Below, one piece after another: positions 16,529 to 25,624 of a stretch of 64,000 nt of DNA (position 1 is the first letter of the stretch; every line of letters starts with the position of its first letter). The notes under the pieces are model-generated. The model was not told where the DNA came from. It was given only the letters and a program-made list of their open reading frames with translations, and ran no database searches. Source of the stretch: Amycolatopsis anabasis (GTDB taxonomy: Bacteria > Actinomycetota > Actinomycetes > Mycobacteriales > Pseudonocardiaceae); contig NZ_VTHK01000008.1 in the NCBI RefSeq assembly GCF_009765355.1, positions 1 through 64,000 on the forward strand, given 5' to 3'. The position numbers were made by a program, and so were the translations under genes.

Positions 16529-18161
16529 GGGTGTTGGACAGCGCGAGTTCCTCCAGGTCGAGTTCGCGCAGCACCTTGCGCAGCACCTCGTCGTCCAGCC
16601 GCCCGGCCTCCCGTTCCGCGAGCAGGGTTTCCCGCTGGGTGATCAGCAGTTCCCGGCGGGCCTTGACGAAGGCCGCGTGCGGGCTGGCCGCGCGTTCCTC
16701 GGCGGACAGCGAGATCGCCGCCACCGCACCGCGGTAGCGGGTCTCCACCAGGGTCCGCAGCCGGGCCGCGAGCTTCGCCGCCCGTTCCTCCGAGATGTCC
16801 ACAGCAGACAGATGATCGGCGAGGAGTTCGTCCAGCCGGTTCAGGGCCGCCTCCATCGCGGCCGAGCGGGCTTCGAGTTCCTGGGCCTCGTCGCGGGCGG
16901 CCTCGTCCTCGTCGCGCACCTTGAGCTTCCGGATCAGCGCGGGCAGGGTCAGGCCCTGCACGAGAACCGTCCCGATCGCCACCGCGAACGCGAAGAGCTG
17001 GATCTCGTCGCGGCCGGGAAACGGTTCGCCGGACGCCGTGACCAGCGGGACACCGGTGGCCGCGGCGAGGGTGACCACCCCGCGCATCCCGGTCCAGGAC
17101 AGCACGGTGAGCTGGCGCCAGGACGGCGCCGGACGTCCCCGGCCGAACAGCCGCACGGCCCGCGGCAGGTACGTGCTGAGGAACACGTATGGAATGCGGA
17201 CCGCCATCGTCACCAGCAGCACCACCAGCGCGCACCAGACGAGCGTGAGGTTGTCCGAGTGGGAGGCCTGGACGCTGTCCAGCACGAACGGCAGCTGCAG
17301 GCCCATCAAGGCGAAGACCAGCGCCTCCAGCAGCACGTCGATCGCGGCCCACACCGACGAGTCCTGCACCCGGGTCGCCGAACTCGCGTGCAGCGACTGG
17401 TTGCCCAGGTACAGCCCGGCGGTGACCACGGCGAGCACCCCGGAACCGCTGAAGTCCGCGGAGAACGGGTGCAGGTGCTCGGCGGCGACGTACACGGCGA
17501 ACGGCACGACCACCCCGAACGCCGATTCCATCAGCGGGTCGTCGAGTTTGCGGCGGACGAAGCCGACCAGCAGCCCGGCGACGAGCCCGACGCCGATGCC
17601 GAGCACCACGGCGACCGCGAACACCGCGAACCCGTGACCGATCGAGCCGGCGGTGCCGAGGACCGCGGCGAGGGTGATCTTGTACAGGGTGAGCGCGGCG
17701 GCGTCGTTGACCAGGCTCTCCCCGGTCAGCACGGTCATCAGCCGGCGGGGCAGGCCGAGCCGCCGCCCGATGGCGACCGCGGTGACCGCGTCCGGCGGGG
17801 CCACCACCGCGCCGAGCACGAACGCCGAGGCGAGCGGGAGATCGGGCAGCAGCAGGTGCACGGTGAGCCCGACGACCAGCGCGGTCACCAGGACCAGCAC
17901 CACCCCGAGCGCGACGATCGCCCGGGACGCGGCGCGGAACTGGGCGAACGAACTCTCCAGCGAGGTCGAGTACAGCAGGGGCGGCAGGACCAGGGTGAGG
18001 ATCAGTTCCGGCTCGAGTTCGAGCCGCGGCACCCCGGGGATGAACGAGATCCCCAGCGCCACCACCACGATCAGCAGCGGCGCCGAGAAGTTGAGGTGCC
18101 GGGCGAGCGCCGTCAACCCGAGCGAACCGGCCAGCACGGCCATCAGAACCAGAATCTCCAT
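16509..18161 (-). CDS. Na+/H+ antiporter, CPA1 family
   Basis: 550 residues. About twelve membrane segments fill residues 1-400 and a charged helical cytosolic tail fills the rest. The ion-binding region matches CPA1 exchangers: VLGAVVAPPDAVTAVAIG, then LTGESLVNDAAALTLYK with the critical Asn-Asp pair. It exchanges Na+ (or K+) for H+ in pH and salt homeostasis. ATG 18161 has GGGAGG at ideal spacing; an ATG 30 bp upstream is weaker. It overlaps the 3' end of the PaoC-like gene by 20 bp tail to tail, so each stop codon lies in the other gene. Confidence 0.92.
   Translation of the reverse strand: MEILVLMAVLAGSLGLTALARHLNFSAPLLIVVVALGISFIPGVPRLELEPELILTLVLPPLLYSTSLESSFAQFRAASRAIVALGVVLVLVTALVVGLTVHLLLPDLPLASAFVLGAVVAPPDAVTAVAIGRRLGLPRRLMTVLTGESLVNDAAALTLYKITLAAVLGTAGSIGHGFAVFAVAVVLGIGVGLVAGLLVGFVRRKLDDPLMESAFGVVVPFAVYVAAEHLHPFSADFSGSGVLAVVTAGLYLGNQSLHASSATRVQDSSVWAAIDVLLEALVFALMGLQLPFVLDSVQASHSDNLTLVWCALVVLLVTMAVRIPYVFLSTYLPRAVRLFGRGRPAPSWRQLTVLSWTGMRGVVTLAAATGVPLVTASGEPFPGRDEIQLFAFAVAIGTVLVQGLTLPALIRKLKVRDEDEAARDEAQELEARSAAMEAALNRLDELLADHLSAVDISEERAAKLAARLRTLVETRYRGAVAAISLSAEERAASPHAAFVKARRELLITQRETLLAEREAGRLDDEVLRKVLRELDLEELALSNTLTSRLS
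16797..16809 (-). repeat. Near-match 13-mer GTCT-GCTGT-GGAC (minus strand)
   Basis: One mismatch (GTCT for GTCC). It lies on the coding strand of the antiporter and keeps T at core positions 3 and 5. Confidence 0.35.
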
Positions 18162-18211
18162 CGACAACCTCCCGCCCCGATCTTCACCCACTCACCCCCA
18201 CTTCGCCGGTT

Positions 18212-18295
18212 CCCCCAATGTGGCTTTCGGGGCGTTGGGCGCCACCAATGCGGCATTGGGGGCGTTGAGCGCTACGAACGCCGCATTGGGGGCAT
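18212..18295. repeat. Family A palindromic repeat, copy 2 (degenerate)
   Basis: CCCCCAATGTGGCTTTCGGG is followed by two more units, the first being CCAATG-CGG-CATTGG at 18245-18259, joined by GGGCGTTGAGCG-type linkers. Unlike the other copies it lies in a divergent gap, upstream of both the antiporter and MFS genes, so terminator function does not explain this one. The first hairpin has lost its long arms. Confidence 0.75.
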
Positions 18296-18463
18296 GGCGA
18301 GGGGGTGCACACGGAAGGGAACCGGGTACCCCAGCACTCGGTTCCCCCACGTACACAAGGCACCCAGCGTGCCGTACATCTCGAAAGTGGCCGCACTTTC
18401 GCCGCCCGGCGAGGCGAGTTCGGCAGGGGCAGGTTTCACTGAGCGGAAGGGGGCTAGCCAGGA
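18296..18463. other. Remainder of a 371-bp divergent intergenic region
   Basis: No credible gene. It holds GGGAACC...GGTTCCC, and CGAAAGTG-GCCG-CACTTTCG (18382-18401), an 8-bp-arm palindrome. A short antisense frame exists here, but it is repeat-derived and has no ribosome site. Confidence 0.5.
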
Positions 18464-18501
18464 GTGTTCGCATTGCGCATCATTGGTCGCCAAGCGAACA
18501 C
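18464..18501. promoter_or_regulatory. Inverted repeat upstream of the MFS gene
   Basis: GTGTTCGC (18464-18471) and GCGAACAC (18494-18501) are perfect 8-bp arms 22 nt apart, ending 31 bp before the MFS start. TGCGCA lies between them. A possible operator for the transporter or an mRNA leader hairpin; the regulator is unknown. Confidence 0.45.
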
Positions 18502-18532
18502 AGCTCGTGCGACGAAGCACTCGGAGGCCGCC

Positions 18533-19771
18533 ATGCCTGAGCAAACTCGTGACCGCCCCTGGGTCCTGCCGCTGTGCTGGGCCTCGGTGCTGCTGGAAGG
18601 GTTCGACCTGGTCGTCCTCGGCACCGTGCTCCCGGTGCTGATCCGGGACAAGGTGTGGGGCATGACCCCGGGCATCGGTTCGGCGGTGTCCACCGTGGGC
18701 CTGCTCGGCATGATGGTCGGCGCGCTGACCATCGGCACGATCACCGATGTCATCGGCCGCCGCAAGGCCCTGATCTTCGCGGTGACCAGCTTCTCCGCCC
18801 TCACCCTGCTCTGCGCGTTCGCGCCGAACGTGCTGATCTTCGCGATCCTGCGGTTCCTCGCCGGGCTCGGCCTCGGCGGCTGCCTCGCGACGGCGATCGC
18901 CCTGGTCACCGAGTACGCCCGCACCGGCCGCAGCAGCAGTTCCACCACCACCCTGATGACCGGCTACCACGTCGGCGCCGTGCTCACCGCGCTGCTGGGC
19001 ATCGTGGTGATCCCCGAATTCGGCTGGCGCGCGATGTTCGTGATCGGCGCGGCGCCCGCGCTCGTGCTGGTGCCGCTGATGCTGAAGTACCTGCCGGAGT
19101 CGCAGGCGTTCCTGGCGGCCAAGGGCGCCACGATCGACCGGCCCGCCGCCAAGGAAAGCCTGAACGCCGTGCGCGCGCTGTTCCAGGGCGGGCTGACCCG
19201 GGCCACGATCGCGTTCTGGATCGCGTCCTTCATGGGCCTGCTGCTGGTCTACGGGCTGAACACCTGGCTGCCGGAGATCATGCGGTCGGCCGGCTATCCG
19301 CTGGGCCGGGCCCTGTCGCTGCTGCTCACCCTGAACATCGGCGCGATCGTCGGGCTGGTGATCGCGGGCCGGGTCGCCGACAAGATCGGCGTGCGCAACG
19401 CGACGATCGGCTGGTTCGGGCTCGCCGCGGTCGGCCTCGCGCTGCTCAGCGTGAAACTGCCCGGCTTCGGGCTGTACGCGGTCGTGCTGATCGCCGGGAT
19501 CTTCGTGTTCAGCTCGCAGGTGCTCGTCTACGCCTACATCGGCCGGGTCTACCCGGCGGCGAGCCGGGCCACCGGGCTCGGCTGGGCCGCGGGCACCGGG
19601 CGCCTCGGCGCGATCACCGGGCCGCTGCTCGGCGGCGCGCTGCTGTCCGCCGGGATCGCCTACCCGTGGGGCTTCTACGCGTTCGCCGTGGTCGGCGCGC
19701 TGGGCGGGCTCGCGGTGATCGCCGTGCACGCGCGCACCAGCGAACCCGCCCAGAACGTCAGCGCCGGGTGA
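18533..19771 (+). CDS. MFS transporter, aromatic acid:H+ symporter type
   Basis: 412 residues with twelve predicted spans. LLEGFDLVVLGTVLPVLI in the first span carries the GFD signature of the AAHS family, and GTITDVIGRRKALIF is the loop 2-3 MFS motif. AAHS members import benzoate, 4-hydroxybenzoate, protocatechuate and similar acids with protons. No aromatic catabolic genes are adjacent, so the substrate is open. ATG 18533 has a strong GGAGG 7 nt upstream. Its 3' end overlaps the convergent GDPD gene by 14 bp. Confidence 0.87.
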   Translation: MPEQTRDRPWVLPLCWASVLLEGFDLVVLGTVLPVLIRDKVWGMTPGIGSAVSTVGLLGMMVGALTIGTITDVIGRRKALIFAVTSFSALTLLCAFAPNVLIFAILRFLAGLGLGGCLATAIALVTEYARTGRSSSSTTTLMTGYHVGAVLTALLGIVVIPEFGWRAMFVIGAAPALVLVPLMLKYLPESQAFLAAKGATIDRPAAKESLNAVRALFQGGLTRATIAFWIASFMGLLLVYGLNTWLPEIMRSAGYPLGRALSLLLTLNIGAIVGLVIAGRVADKIGVRNATIGWFGLAAVGLALLSVKLPGFGLYAVVLIAGIFVFSSQVLVYAYIGRVYPAASRATGLGWAAGTGRLGAITGPLLGGALLSAGIAYPWGFYAFAVVGALGGLAVIAVHARTSEPAQNVSAG

Positions 19772-20891
19772 ACGCCCGCACGGCCTCGAGGGCGGTGTCG
19801 GGCTGGTCGGCGAAGAAGCCGTCCAGCCCGGCTTCCAGGAACGCCTCCTCCTCGGCGAACACGTCGCCCCAGGCGGCGGGTCCACCGGCCGAGCGCAGGT
19901 TCGTCGGCAGGAAGTTGTTCTCGTTGCGGAAGGTGTACGGCACGACCCGCAGCCCCGCCGCGTGCGAGTCCCGCACCAGCGCGGACGGCGTGGTCAGGTT
20001 CCCGGCGGCGTCGCGCGGGATGACCTGGTTCTTCTCCGGGCCGAGGTACCGCGCGTAGGTCGCGACCTCGCGCAGGCCCTGCGGCGTGACCAGATCGGCG
20101 TAGGTCCGCGGGTCGCCCTTGGCGACGAAGTCCGCGGGCGCGCCTTCGGCCGAGGTCAGCTGCACCAGCGGCACCCGCACCTGCCGGTGCAGTTCCTTGA
20201 GGTTGGACACCTCGAAGGACTGGATGATCACCGGGGCGTTCCGCCGGTTCAGCCCGTTGCGGTTGAGGATTTCCACCAGTTTCGGCTCGGTGGGGTTGTG
20301 GATCGACTGGAAGTACGTGGAGTGCTTGATCTCCGGGTAGGTGCCCAGCGTCCGGTGCAACTCGCGCCCGAGCCGCCGGGTCAGGTCCAGCACCTCCTGG
20401 TACGTGGCGATCTGCCACCGTCCGTTGTAGAGGGTGTTGTTCGTCCGCAGATCCGGGATCCGCTCGACCGCGCGCAGCGTCTTCAGCTCGGCGAGCGTGA
20501 AGTCCTCGGTGAACCAGCCGGTGAGCGCGGTCCCGTCGATCACCTTGGTGGTCTTGCGGTTCGCGAACTCGGGGTGCCGCGCGACGTCGGTCGTGCCGCC
20601 GATCTCGTTCTCGTGCCGGGCCACCAGTTGCCCGTCCTTGGTGGGCACCAGGTCCACGTCCACCCAGTCCACGCCCTGCCGGTAGGCGAGCTCGTAGGAG
20701 GCCAGGGTGTGCTCCGGGCGGTATCCGGGCGCGCCGCGATGTCCGACGATCACCGGCCCATCGTGCCCGCGTCCCGCGATCGCCGCATCGGTGGCCGCCT
20801 CGTTCGCGCTGGCGGGCCCGATCGCCAGGCCCGCGGCGCCGAGCACCGCCAGACCGGACAGGGCCAGCACGCCCAGTCGCTTTCGCATCAT
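19758..20891 (-). CDS. Secreted glycerophosphodiester phosphodiesterase
   Basis: 377 residues. A signal peptide (MMRKRLG, hydrophobic core, ASANEA near residue 31) precedes a GDPD TIM barrel. Catalytic motifs: VGHRGAPGYRPEHTL (about 48-62, first His and Glu), VDVDLVPTKDGQLVARHE (metal-binding Glu/Asp and second His). Length and the extended insertions resemble periplasmic GlpQ. It hydrolyses glycerophosphodiesters from phospholipids or teichoic acids to glycerol-3-phosphate outside the membrane. ATG 20891 has GAGG 7 nt upstream. Overlaps the MFS gene tail to tail. Confidence 0.9.
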   Translation of the reverse strand: MMRKRLGVLALSGLAVLGAAGLAIGPASANEAATDAAIAGRGHDGPVIVGHRGAPGYRPEHTLASYELAYRQGVDWVDVDLVPTKDGQLVARHENEIGGTTDVARHPEFANRKTTKVIDGTALTGWFTEDFTLAELKTLRAVERIPDLRTNNTLYNGRWQIATYQEVLDLTRRLGRELHRTLGTYPEIKHSTYFQSIHNPTEPKLVEILNRNGLNRRNAPVIIQSFEVSNLKELHRQVRVPLVQLTSAEGAPADFVAKGDPRTYADLVTPQGLREVATYARYLGPEKNQVIPRDAAGNLTTPSALVRDSHAAGLRVVPYTFRNENNFLPTNLRSAGGPAAWGDVFAEEEAFLEAGLDGFFADQPDTALEAVRAFTRR

Positions 20892-21013
20892 CGAACAACC
20901 TCGTCTTTCGGATGTGGAGAAATCCAGGCCACCTTTGCCGCCGGTCACGTCCGACCGGCGACCGGGGTGCGACCGGGTACCGACATACGGGTAAACGGCC
21001 GGTAGATCAAGCC

Positions 21014-21042
21014 TTGGGTTGTGACCCGGAACACCGTAACGT
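21014..21042 (+). promoter_or_regulatory. Predicted promoter of the TRAP transporter operon
   Basis: TTGGGT (21014-21019), 17-nt spacer, TAACGT (21037-21042). This is a good match to the housekeeping actinobacterial consensus and would start transcription about 27 nt before ATG 21076. Confidence 0.5.
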
Positions 21043-21075
21043 CCGATGCGCGCGAAATGGGCGATCGGAGGCACG

Positions 21076-23106
21076 ATGTCCACGGCGGAAACCCGGGAAC
21101 CCGAAGGGGGTTCAGCGCGCCTCGCCGTGGACACGCGGGCCGCGGAGATCGCCGCCGAGCACGACGAGGAACGCCCGGCGCGGCACCTGTCCCGCCGCCC
21201 CGAGCGGATCGTGTACCTGGTCGCGCTGGCCGTCGCGGTGCTCGTGCTGAAACAGGTGTTCTTCCCGTTCAGCAAGGGAAACCAGTTCTACCTGGTGATC
21301 TTCCTCGGCTGCGCGCTGCCGCTGGTGTTCCTGTGCTACCGGCCGCGGGGCCGCAAACCGGACGGCCGGGACGACCCCGGAGTGCTGGACTGGGTGCTGT
21401 CCGTGCTCGCCCTGCTGGTCGGCCTGTATCCGGTGCTGGGCGGTTACGACGCGTTCCTCGATCGGCAGGGCGTGCTGTCCAGTGTGGACATCGTGGCCGG
21501 TGCGCTACTGCTCGTGTTGATCCTGGAAGCCACCCGCCGCACCACCGGGCTGGTGCTGCCGCTGGTCTGCGTGGCCTTCCTCGCCTACGCCTACTACGGC
21601 GGCTATCTCCCGCAGAACTGGGGAATCGCGCACGCGGGCGTGGACTTCAGCCAGATCGTCAACGCGCTCTACAACGACGCGAGCGGCTTCTACGGGACCC
21701 CGCTGGACGTGGCGGCCAGTTACATCGTGCTGTTCACCATCTACGGCGCGGTGCTGAACGCCTCCGGGGCCGGGAAGTTCTTCGTGGACATCTCGTTCGC
21801 CGCGTTCCGCCGCTCCCGCACCGCGCCCGGGCGGACCACCGTGCTGTCCGGGTTCCTGCTCGGCACGGTCTCCGGTTCGGGCACCGCGACCGCGGTCAGC
21901 CTCGGCGCGATCACCTGGCCGATCCTGCGCAAGGCCGGGTATCCCAAGGAGAACGCGGGCGGGCTGCTCGCCGCGTCCGGGATCGGCGCGATCCTGTCTC
22001 CGCCGACGCTCGGCGCGGCCGCGTTCATCATCGCCGAATACCTGCAGACCTCGTACCTGACCGTGCTGATCTGGGCGACCGTGCCGACCCTGCTCTACTA
22101 CCTCGGCATCGTGTTCGCGGTCGAGGCCGACGCCCGCCGGTTCGGCGCGAAATCCGTCGACGTGCCCACCGGCCGGGCCGGGAAACTGTTGCTGCGCGGC
22201 GGTTACCACTTCCTGTCGCTGGCCGTCATCGTGGTCTTCCTGGCCCTGGACATTCCGCCGTTCGCCGCGGTCGTCTACGCCAGCGGGGTGGCCGCGCTGT
22301 TCGCATTGGTGAGCCGGGTGGCCGGTGGCGGCCGGGCCGCGATCGGCGGCTGGGCCAAGGACATGGTCGACGCGCTGTCCGCGGGCCTGCGCGGCGCGCT
22401 GCCGGTGGTCGCGGTGTGCGCGGCGGCCGGGGTGATCACCTCCACGATCACCAAGACCGGGCTCGGGCAGGAACTCGCCGACGCGCTGGTCGAAGCGGCC
22501 CGCGCGCTCACCGGCAACGCGACCGCGATGCTGGTGGTCACCGTGCTGTTCAGCGCGATCGCGGTCGGCGTGCTGGGGCTGGCGGTACCGGTCACCGCGT
22601 CGTTCATCATCGCCTGGGTGGTCATCGGCCCGGCGCTGGCCGACCTCGGCGTCGCGGACGCCGAACGCGCGATGTTCATCTTCTACTACGCCGTGCTGTC
22701 CGAGGTCACCCCGCCGACCGCGCTGGCCGCGGTCGCGTCGGCCGCGATCACCGGCGGTTCGGTGCTGAAAACCATGTGGCAGTGCTGGAAGTACACGCTG
22801 CCGGCGTTCCTCGTGCCGATCGCGTTCGTGCTCACCGGCAACGGCGCCGCCCTGCTGCTGCAGGCCGGGCCGGTGACCGTGCTGTGGGTGGTCGCGGTGT
22901 CGGCGCTGGCCGTCGGGGCGCTGGCGGTGGTGACCGGCGGCTGGCTGTTCGGCCCGGTGCGCTGGCCCGCCCGCGCGCTGTTCATCCCCGCCGCGTTGTG
23001 CCTGCTGTACCTGGAACCGGTGCCGATCGCGGTCGGAATCGGTTGCTGCCTGGCGGGTCTCGTCCTGCACGCGGTGTTCCGGACCAGAGAACCAGTTGGG
23101 ACGTAA
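21076..23106 (+). CDS. TRAP transporter fused permease subunit (DctQM-type)
   Basis: 676 residues with roughly 17 hydrophobic segments, long enough to contain both the small (4TM) and large (12TM) TRAP permease subunits in one chain, as in the TAXI class. SGSGTATAVSLGAITWPIL and AASGIGAILSPPTLGAAAFIIAEYL are typical large-subunit motifs. It moves an organic acid inward using an ion gradient. ATG 21076 has GGAGG 4 nt upstream. The binding-protein gene follows after 9 bp, so they form one operon. Confidence 0.9.
   Translation: MSTAETREPEGGSARLAVDTRAAEIAAEHDEERPARHLSRRPERIVYLVALAVAVLVLKQVFFPFSKGNQFYLVIFLGCALPLVFLCYRPRGRKPDGRDDPGVLDWVLSVLALLVGLYPVLGGYDAFLDRQGVLSSVDIVAGALLLVLILEATRRTTGLVLPLVCVAFLAYAYYGGYLPQNWGIAHAGVDFSQIVNALYNDASGFYGTPLDVAASYIVLFTIYGAVLNASGAGKFFVDISFAAFRRSRTAPGRTTVLSGFLLGTVSGSGTATAVSLGAITWPILRKAGYPKENAGGLLAASGIGAILSPPTLGAAAFIIAEYLQTSYLTVLIWATVPTLLYYLGIVFAVEADARRFGAKSVDVPTGRAGKLLLRGGYHFLSLAVIVVFLALDIPPFAAVVYASGVAALFALVSRVAGGGRAAIGGWAKDMVDALSAGLRGALPVVAVCAAAGVITSTITKTGLGQELADALVEAARALTGNATAMLVVTVLFSAIAVGVLGLAVPVTASFIIAWVVIGPALADLGVADAERAMFIFYYAVLSEVTPPTALAAVASAAITGGSVLKTMWQCWKYTLPAFLVPIAFVLTGNGAALLLQAGPVTVLWVVAVSALAVGALAVVTGGWLFGPVRWPARALFIPAALCLLYLEPVPIAVGIGCCLAGLVLHAVFRTREPVGT
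21477..21489 (+). repeat. 13-mer GTCC-AGTGT-GGAC
   Basis: Inside the TRAP permease gene, read L-S-S-V-D with the locally rare AGT codon. Flanking T/A gives a 5-bp stem. Confidence 0.6.
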
Positions 23107-23115
23107 GGAGAAATC

Positions 23116-24096
23116 ATGCGCGGGAAGGCTTGGTTCGCGATCGCCGCAGCGATCGCGCTGGTGGCGAGCGGCTGCGGTGGCAAGCAGGCCTCGGACAACA
23201 AACCCGGCGGGGCGGTCGCCTGCGAGGCCGCGGACGGGCGGATCACCATCGCCACCGGCAACAGCGGCGGCGTGTACTACGTCCTCGGCGGCGGGCTCGC
23301 GCAGTTGATCAGCAACAACAGCAAGCTCAAGGCGACCGCGGCGGAAACCGGCGCCTCGGTGCAGAACATCCAGCAACTGGTCGCCGGTTCCTACGACGTG
23401 GCGTTCGCGCTCGCCGATTCCGCGGCCGACGCGGTGAACGGGAAGGGCGCGTTCGAGGGCAAACCGCAGAAGATCCAGGCGCTGAGCCGGATCTACTCGA
23501 ACTCCACGCAGGTGCTGGTCCGGGCGGGCGCCGGGATCAACTCGATCGCCGACATGCGCGGCAAGCGGATCTCCACCGGTTCGCCCAAGTCCGGCACCGA
23601 GGTGATCGCGAACCGGCTGCTGCAGGCGGCCGGGCTGAACCCGGAGACCGACGTGCAGGCGCAGCGGCTGGACCTGGCCAAGACCGCGGACGGGATGAAG
23701 GCGGGCACGATCGACGGCCTGGTGTGGTCCGGCGGCCTGCCCACCGCGCAGATCACGGACATCACGACTTCGCTCAAAGGGCAGGTGAAATTCCTCGACA
23801 TCACCGGCCAGCTCGACGCGTTGAAGCGGATCAACCCGGTGTACGACCGGGGGGTGATCCCGGCGGCGACCTACGGGCAGCCCGCGGACACCCCCACGAT
23901 CGTGGTGCCGAACCTGTTGCTCGTGCGGGAGGACTTCCCGGCCGGAAACGCCTGCGCCATCACGAAACTGATCTTCGAACGGAAGGCGGAGCTGGCGAAG
24001 GTGCATCCGGTGGCCAACGAACTCGATCCGGCGGTGGCCCGTCAGTCCCTGCCGGTTCCGCTGCACTCCGGCGCCCGCCAGGCCCTCGGCTCCTGA
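23116..24096 (+). CDS. TAXI family TRAP transporter solute-binding lipoprotein
   Basis: 326 residues. The signal peptide ends in the lipobox LVASGC (Cys21), so the protein is membrane-anchored outside the cell. The TAXI domain starts with ITIATGNSGGVYYVLGGGLAQLI, includes NIQQLVAGSYDVAFALAD and GKRISTGSPKSGTEVIANRLL, and ends near residue 320. It captures the substrate (dicarboxylates or glutamate/glutamine in known members) for the fused permease encoded 9 bp upstream. AAGGAG lies 6 nt before the ATG. Permease-first order is reversed relative to many TAXI operons. Confidence 0.92.
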   Translation: MRGKAWFAIAAAIALVASGCGGKQASDNKPGGAVACEAADGRITIATGNSGGVYYVLGGGLAQLISNNSKLKATAAETGASVQNIQQLVAGSYDVAFALADSAADAVNGKGAFEGKPQKIQALSRIYSNSTQVLVRAGAGINSIADMRGKRISTGSPKSGTEVIANRLLQAAGLNPETDVQAQRLDLAKTADGMKAGTIDGLVWSGGLPTAQITDITTSLKGQVKFLDITGQLDALKRINPVYDRGVIPAATYGQPADTPTIVVPNLLLVREDFPAGNACAITKLIFERKAELAKVHPVANELDPAVARQSLPVPLHSGARQALGS

Positions 24097-24102
24097 CCGG
24101 CG

Positions 24103-24212
24103 GCACTTTGGGTGAAATGTGCCCTCCGTTACGTGACCGAACGAAGGCACTTCTGCCCCAAAGTGCGCAGGCGCGGTACCCGACGGGTCGCACTTCGTCG
24201 GCTAAGTGCGAC
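24103..24212. repeat. Family C palindromes, copy 1 (two hairpins)
   Basis: First hairpin: GCACTTTGGG (24103-24112) pairs with CCCAAAGTGC (24157-24166), with further imperfect pairing inside. Second: GTCGCACTT-CGTCGGCT-AAGTGCGAC (24187-24212), perfect 9-bp arms. They fill the gap between the TAXI gene end (24096) and purD, and probably terminate the TRAP operon. Confidence 0.75.
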
Positions 24213-24230
24213 CCCGGCCAGGCGCGAGGT

Positions 24231-24236
24231 TACGCT
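24231..24236 (+). promoter_or_regulatory. Leaderless-type -10 box of purD
   Basis: TACGCT (TANNNT) ends 7 nt before GTG 24244, the spacing seen when transcription starts at the start codon itself. No ribosome site is present. No clear -35 hexamer. Confidence 0.6.
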
Positions 24237-24243
24237 TTGGTCC

Positions 24244-25506
24244 GTGCGTGTCCTGGTTGTCGGGTCCGGTGCCCGCGAACATGCCCTAGTCCTCGCCGCG
24301 TCCCACGACCCGGCGGTCACCGCGCTCGGCTGCGCGCCGGGCAACGCGGGGACCGTCGCGCTGGCCGAACAGCTCGGGGTCGACGCCGCCGATCCGGCCG
24401 CGGTCGCCGAGCTGGCCAGAGGCTGGCAGGCCGATCTCGTGGTGATCGGGCCCGAGGTGCCGCTGGTCGCCGGGGTCGCCGACGCGGTCCGCAAGGCGGG
24501 GATCGCCTGCTTCGGACCGTCCGCCGCGGCGGCCCGGATCGAGGGGTCCAAGGCCTTCGCCAAGGACGTGATGGCCGCCGCGAAGGTCCCGACCGCGCAC
24601 AGCGAGATCGTGGACAACCCGGCCCACCTCGACGCCGCGCTCGCCCGGTTCGGCCCGACCTGGGTGGTCAAGGACGACGGCCTCGCCGCGGGCAAGGGCG
24701 TGGTGGTCACCACCGACCTCGACGTCGCCCGCAAACACGCCATCACCCTGCTCGACGGCGGGCACCCGGTCCTGCTTGAGTCCTTTTTGGACGGACCGGA
24801 GGCGTCGCTGTTCTGCCTCGTGGACGGCACGACCGTGGTGCCCCTGCTGCCCGCGCAGGACTTCAAACGCGTCGGCGACGGCGACGCCGGGCCGAACACC
24901 GGCGGGATGGGCGCCTACGCCCCGCTGCCGTGGGCCCCGCCCGGGCTGGTCGACGAGATCGTCCACGACATCGTGCAGCCGGTCGTCGACGAGCTCGCCG
25001 CGCGGGACACCCCGTTCTCCGGCCTGCTCTACGCCGGGCTCGCGCTGACCTCCGACGGCCCCCAGGTGATCGAGTTCAACTGCCGCTTCGGCGATCCGGA
25101 GACCCAGGTCGTGCTCGCCCTGCTGGAGACCCCGCTGGCCCAGCTGCTGCACGCGACGGCGACCGGCAAGCTCGCCGAGCAGCCGCCGCTGGAATGGCAC
25201 GACGGCGCCGCGGTCACCGTGGTCATCGCCGCCGACGGCTACCCCGGCGTCCCGCGCCCGGGTGACGTGATCACCGGCGGCGACGGCGAAGGGGTGCTGC
25301 ACGCGGGCACCCGCCGCCGCGACGACGGCGCGGTCGTCTCGCACGGCGGCCGCGTGCTGTCCGTGGTCGGCGTGGGCGCCGATCTGGCCGAAGCCCGGGA
25401 ACAGGCGTACGCGCGGGTCGCGAAGGTGCACCTGCCCGGTTCGCACCACCGCACCGACATCGCGCTGCGCGCGGCCGAGGGCGAAGTGGCCGTTCCGGCT
25501 CGCTGA
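24244..25506 (+). CDS. purD: Phosphoribosylamine-glycine ligase (GAR synthetase)
   Basis: 420 residues, full length. It ligates glycine to phosphoribosylamine with ATP, the second step of de novo purine synthesis. Motifs: [13 protein letters not shown] (2-14), the ATP-grasp segment [38 protein letters not shown] and [13 protein letters not shown] (metal and phosphate ligands). Start is GTG, set by the family N-terminus; there is no Shine-Dalgarno sequence and a TANNNT box sits 7 nt upstream, so the mRNA is probably leaderless. A type VII secretion island follows after about 120 bp. Confidence 0.96.
   Translation: MRVLVVGSGAREHALVLAASHDPAVTALGCAPGNAGTVALAEQLGVDAADPAAVAELARGWQADLVVIGPEVPLVAGVADAVRKAGIACFGPSAAAARIEGSKAFAKDVMAAAKVPTAHSEIVDNPAHLDAALARFGPTWVVKDDGLAAGKGVVVTTDLDVARKHAITLLDGGHPVLLESFLDGPEASLFCLVDGTTVVPLLPAQDFKRVGDGDAGPNTGGMGAYAPLPWAPPGLVDEIVHDIVQPVVDELAARDTPFSGLLYAGLALTSDGPQVIEFNCRFGDPETQVVLALLETPLAQLLHATATGKLAEQPPLEWHDGAAVTVVIAADGYPGVPRPGDVITGGDGEGVLHAGTRRRDDGAVVSHGGRVLSVVGVGADLAEAREQAYARVAKVHLPGSHHRTDIALRAAEGEVAVPAR
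24780..24792 (+). repeat. 13-mer GTCC-TTTTT-GGAC
   Basis: Inside purD, read E-S-F-L-D. The TTT-TTG codons make a five-T run that is conspicuous in this gene. Confidence 0.65.
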
Positions 25507-25570
25507 AAACTCGCGGGAACCGGTCGCCGGGTTTCTTCGTCAAAACTCAGGTCGCCGTCACACGCACGTT

Positions 25571-25602
25571 GGTAGCCTGCAGGTTGAGTCATGTTGGCTA
25601 CC
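25571..25602 (+). promoter_or_regulatory. Inverted repeat upstream of the type VII island
   Basis: GGTAGCC (25571-25577) and GGCTACC (25596-25602), 18 nt apart, ending 22 bp before the PE-like gene. Possibly an operator or a leader hairpin. Confidence 0.35.
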
Positions 25603-25624
25603 GTCCGTACCCGGGGGTGCGCAC

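Noticed and set aside
21505..24150. 881-codon minus-strand frame across the TRAP operon
   Set aside because: His/Arg/Gln-rich shadow of two well-supported genes, no ribosome site, no recognisable domain.
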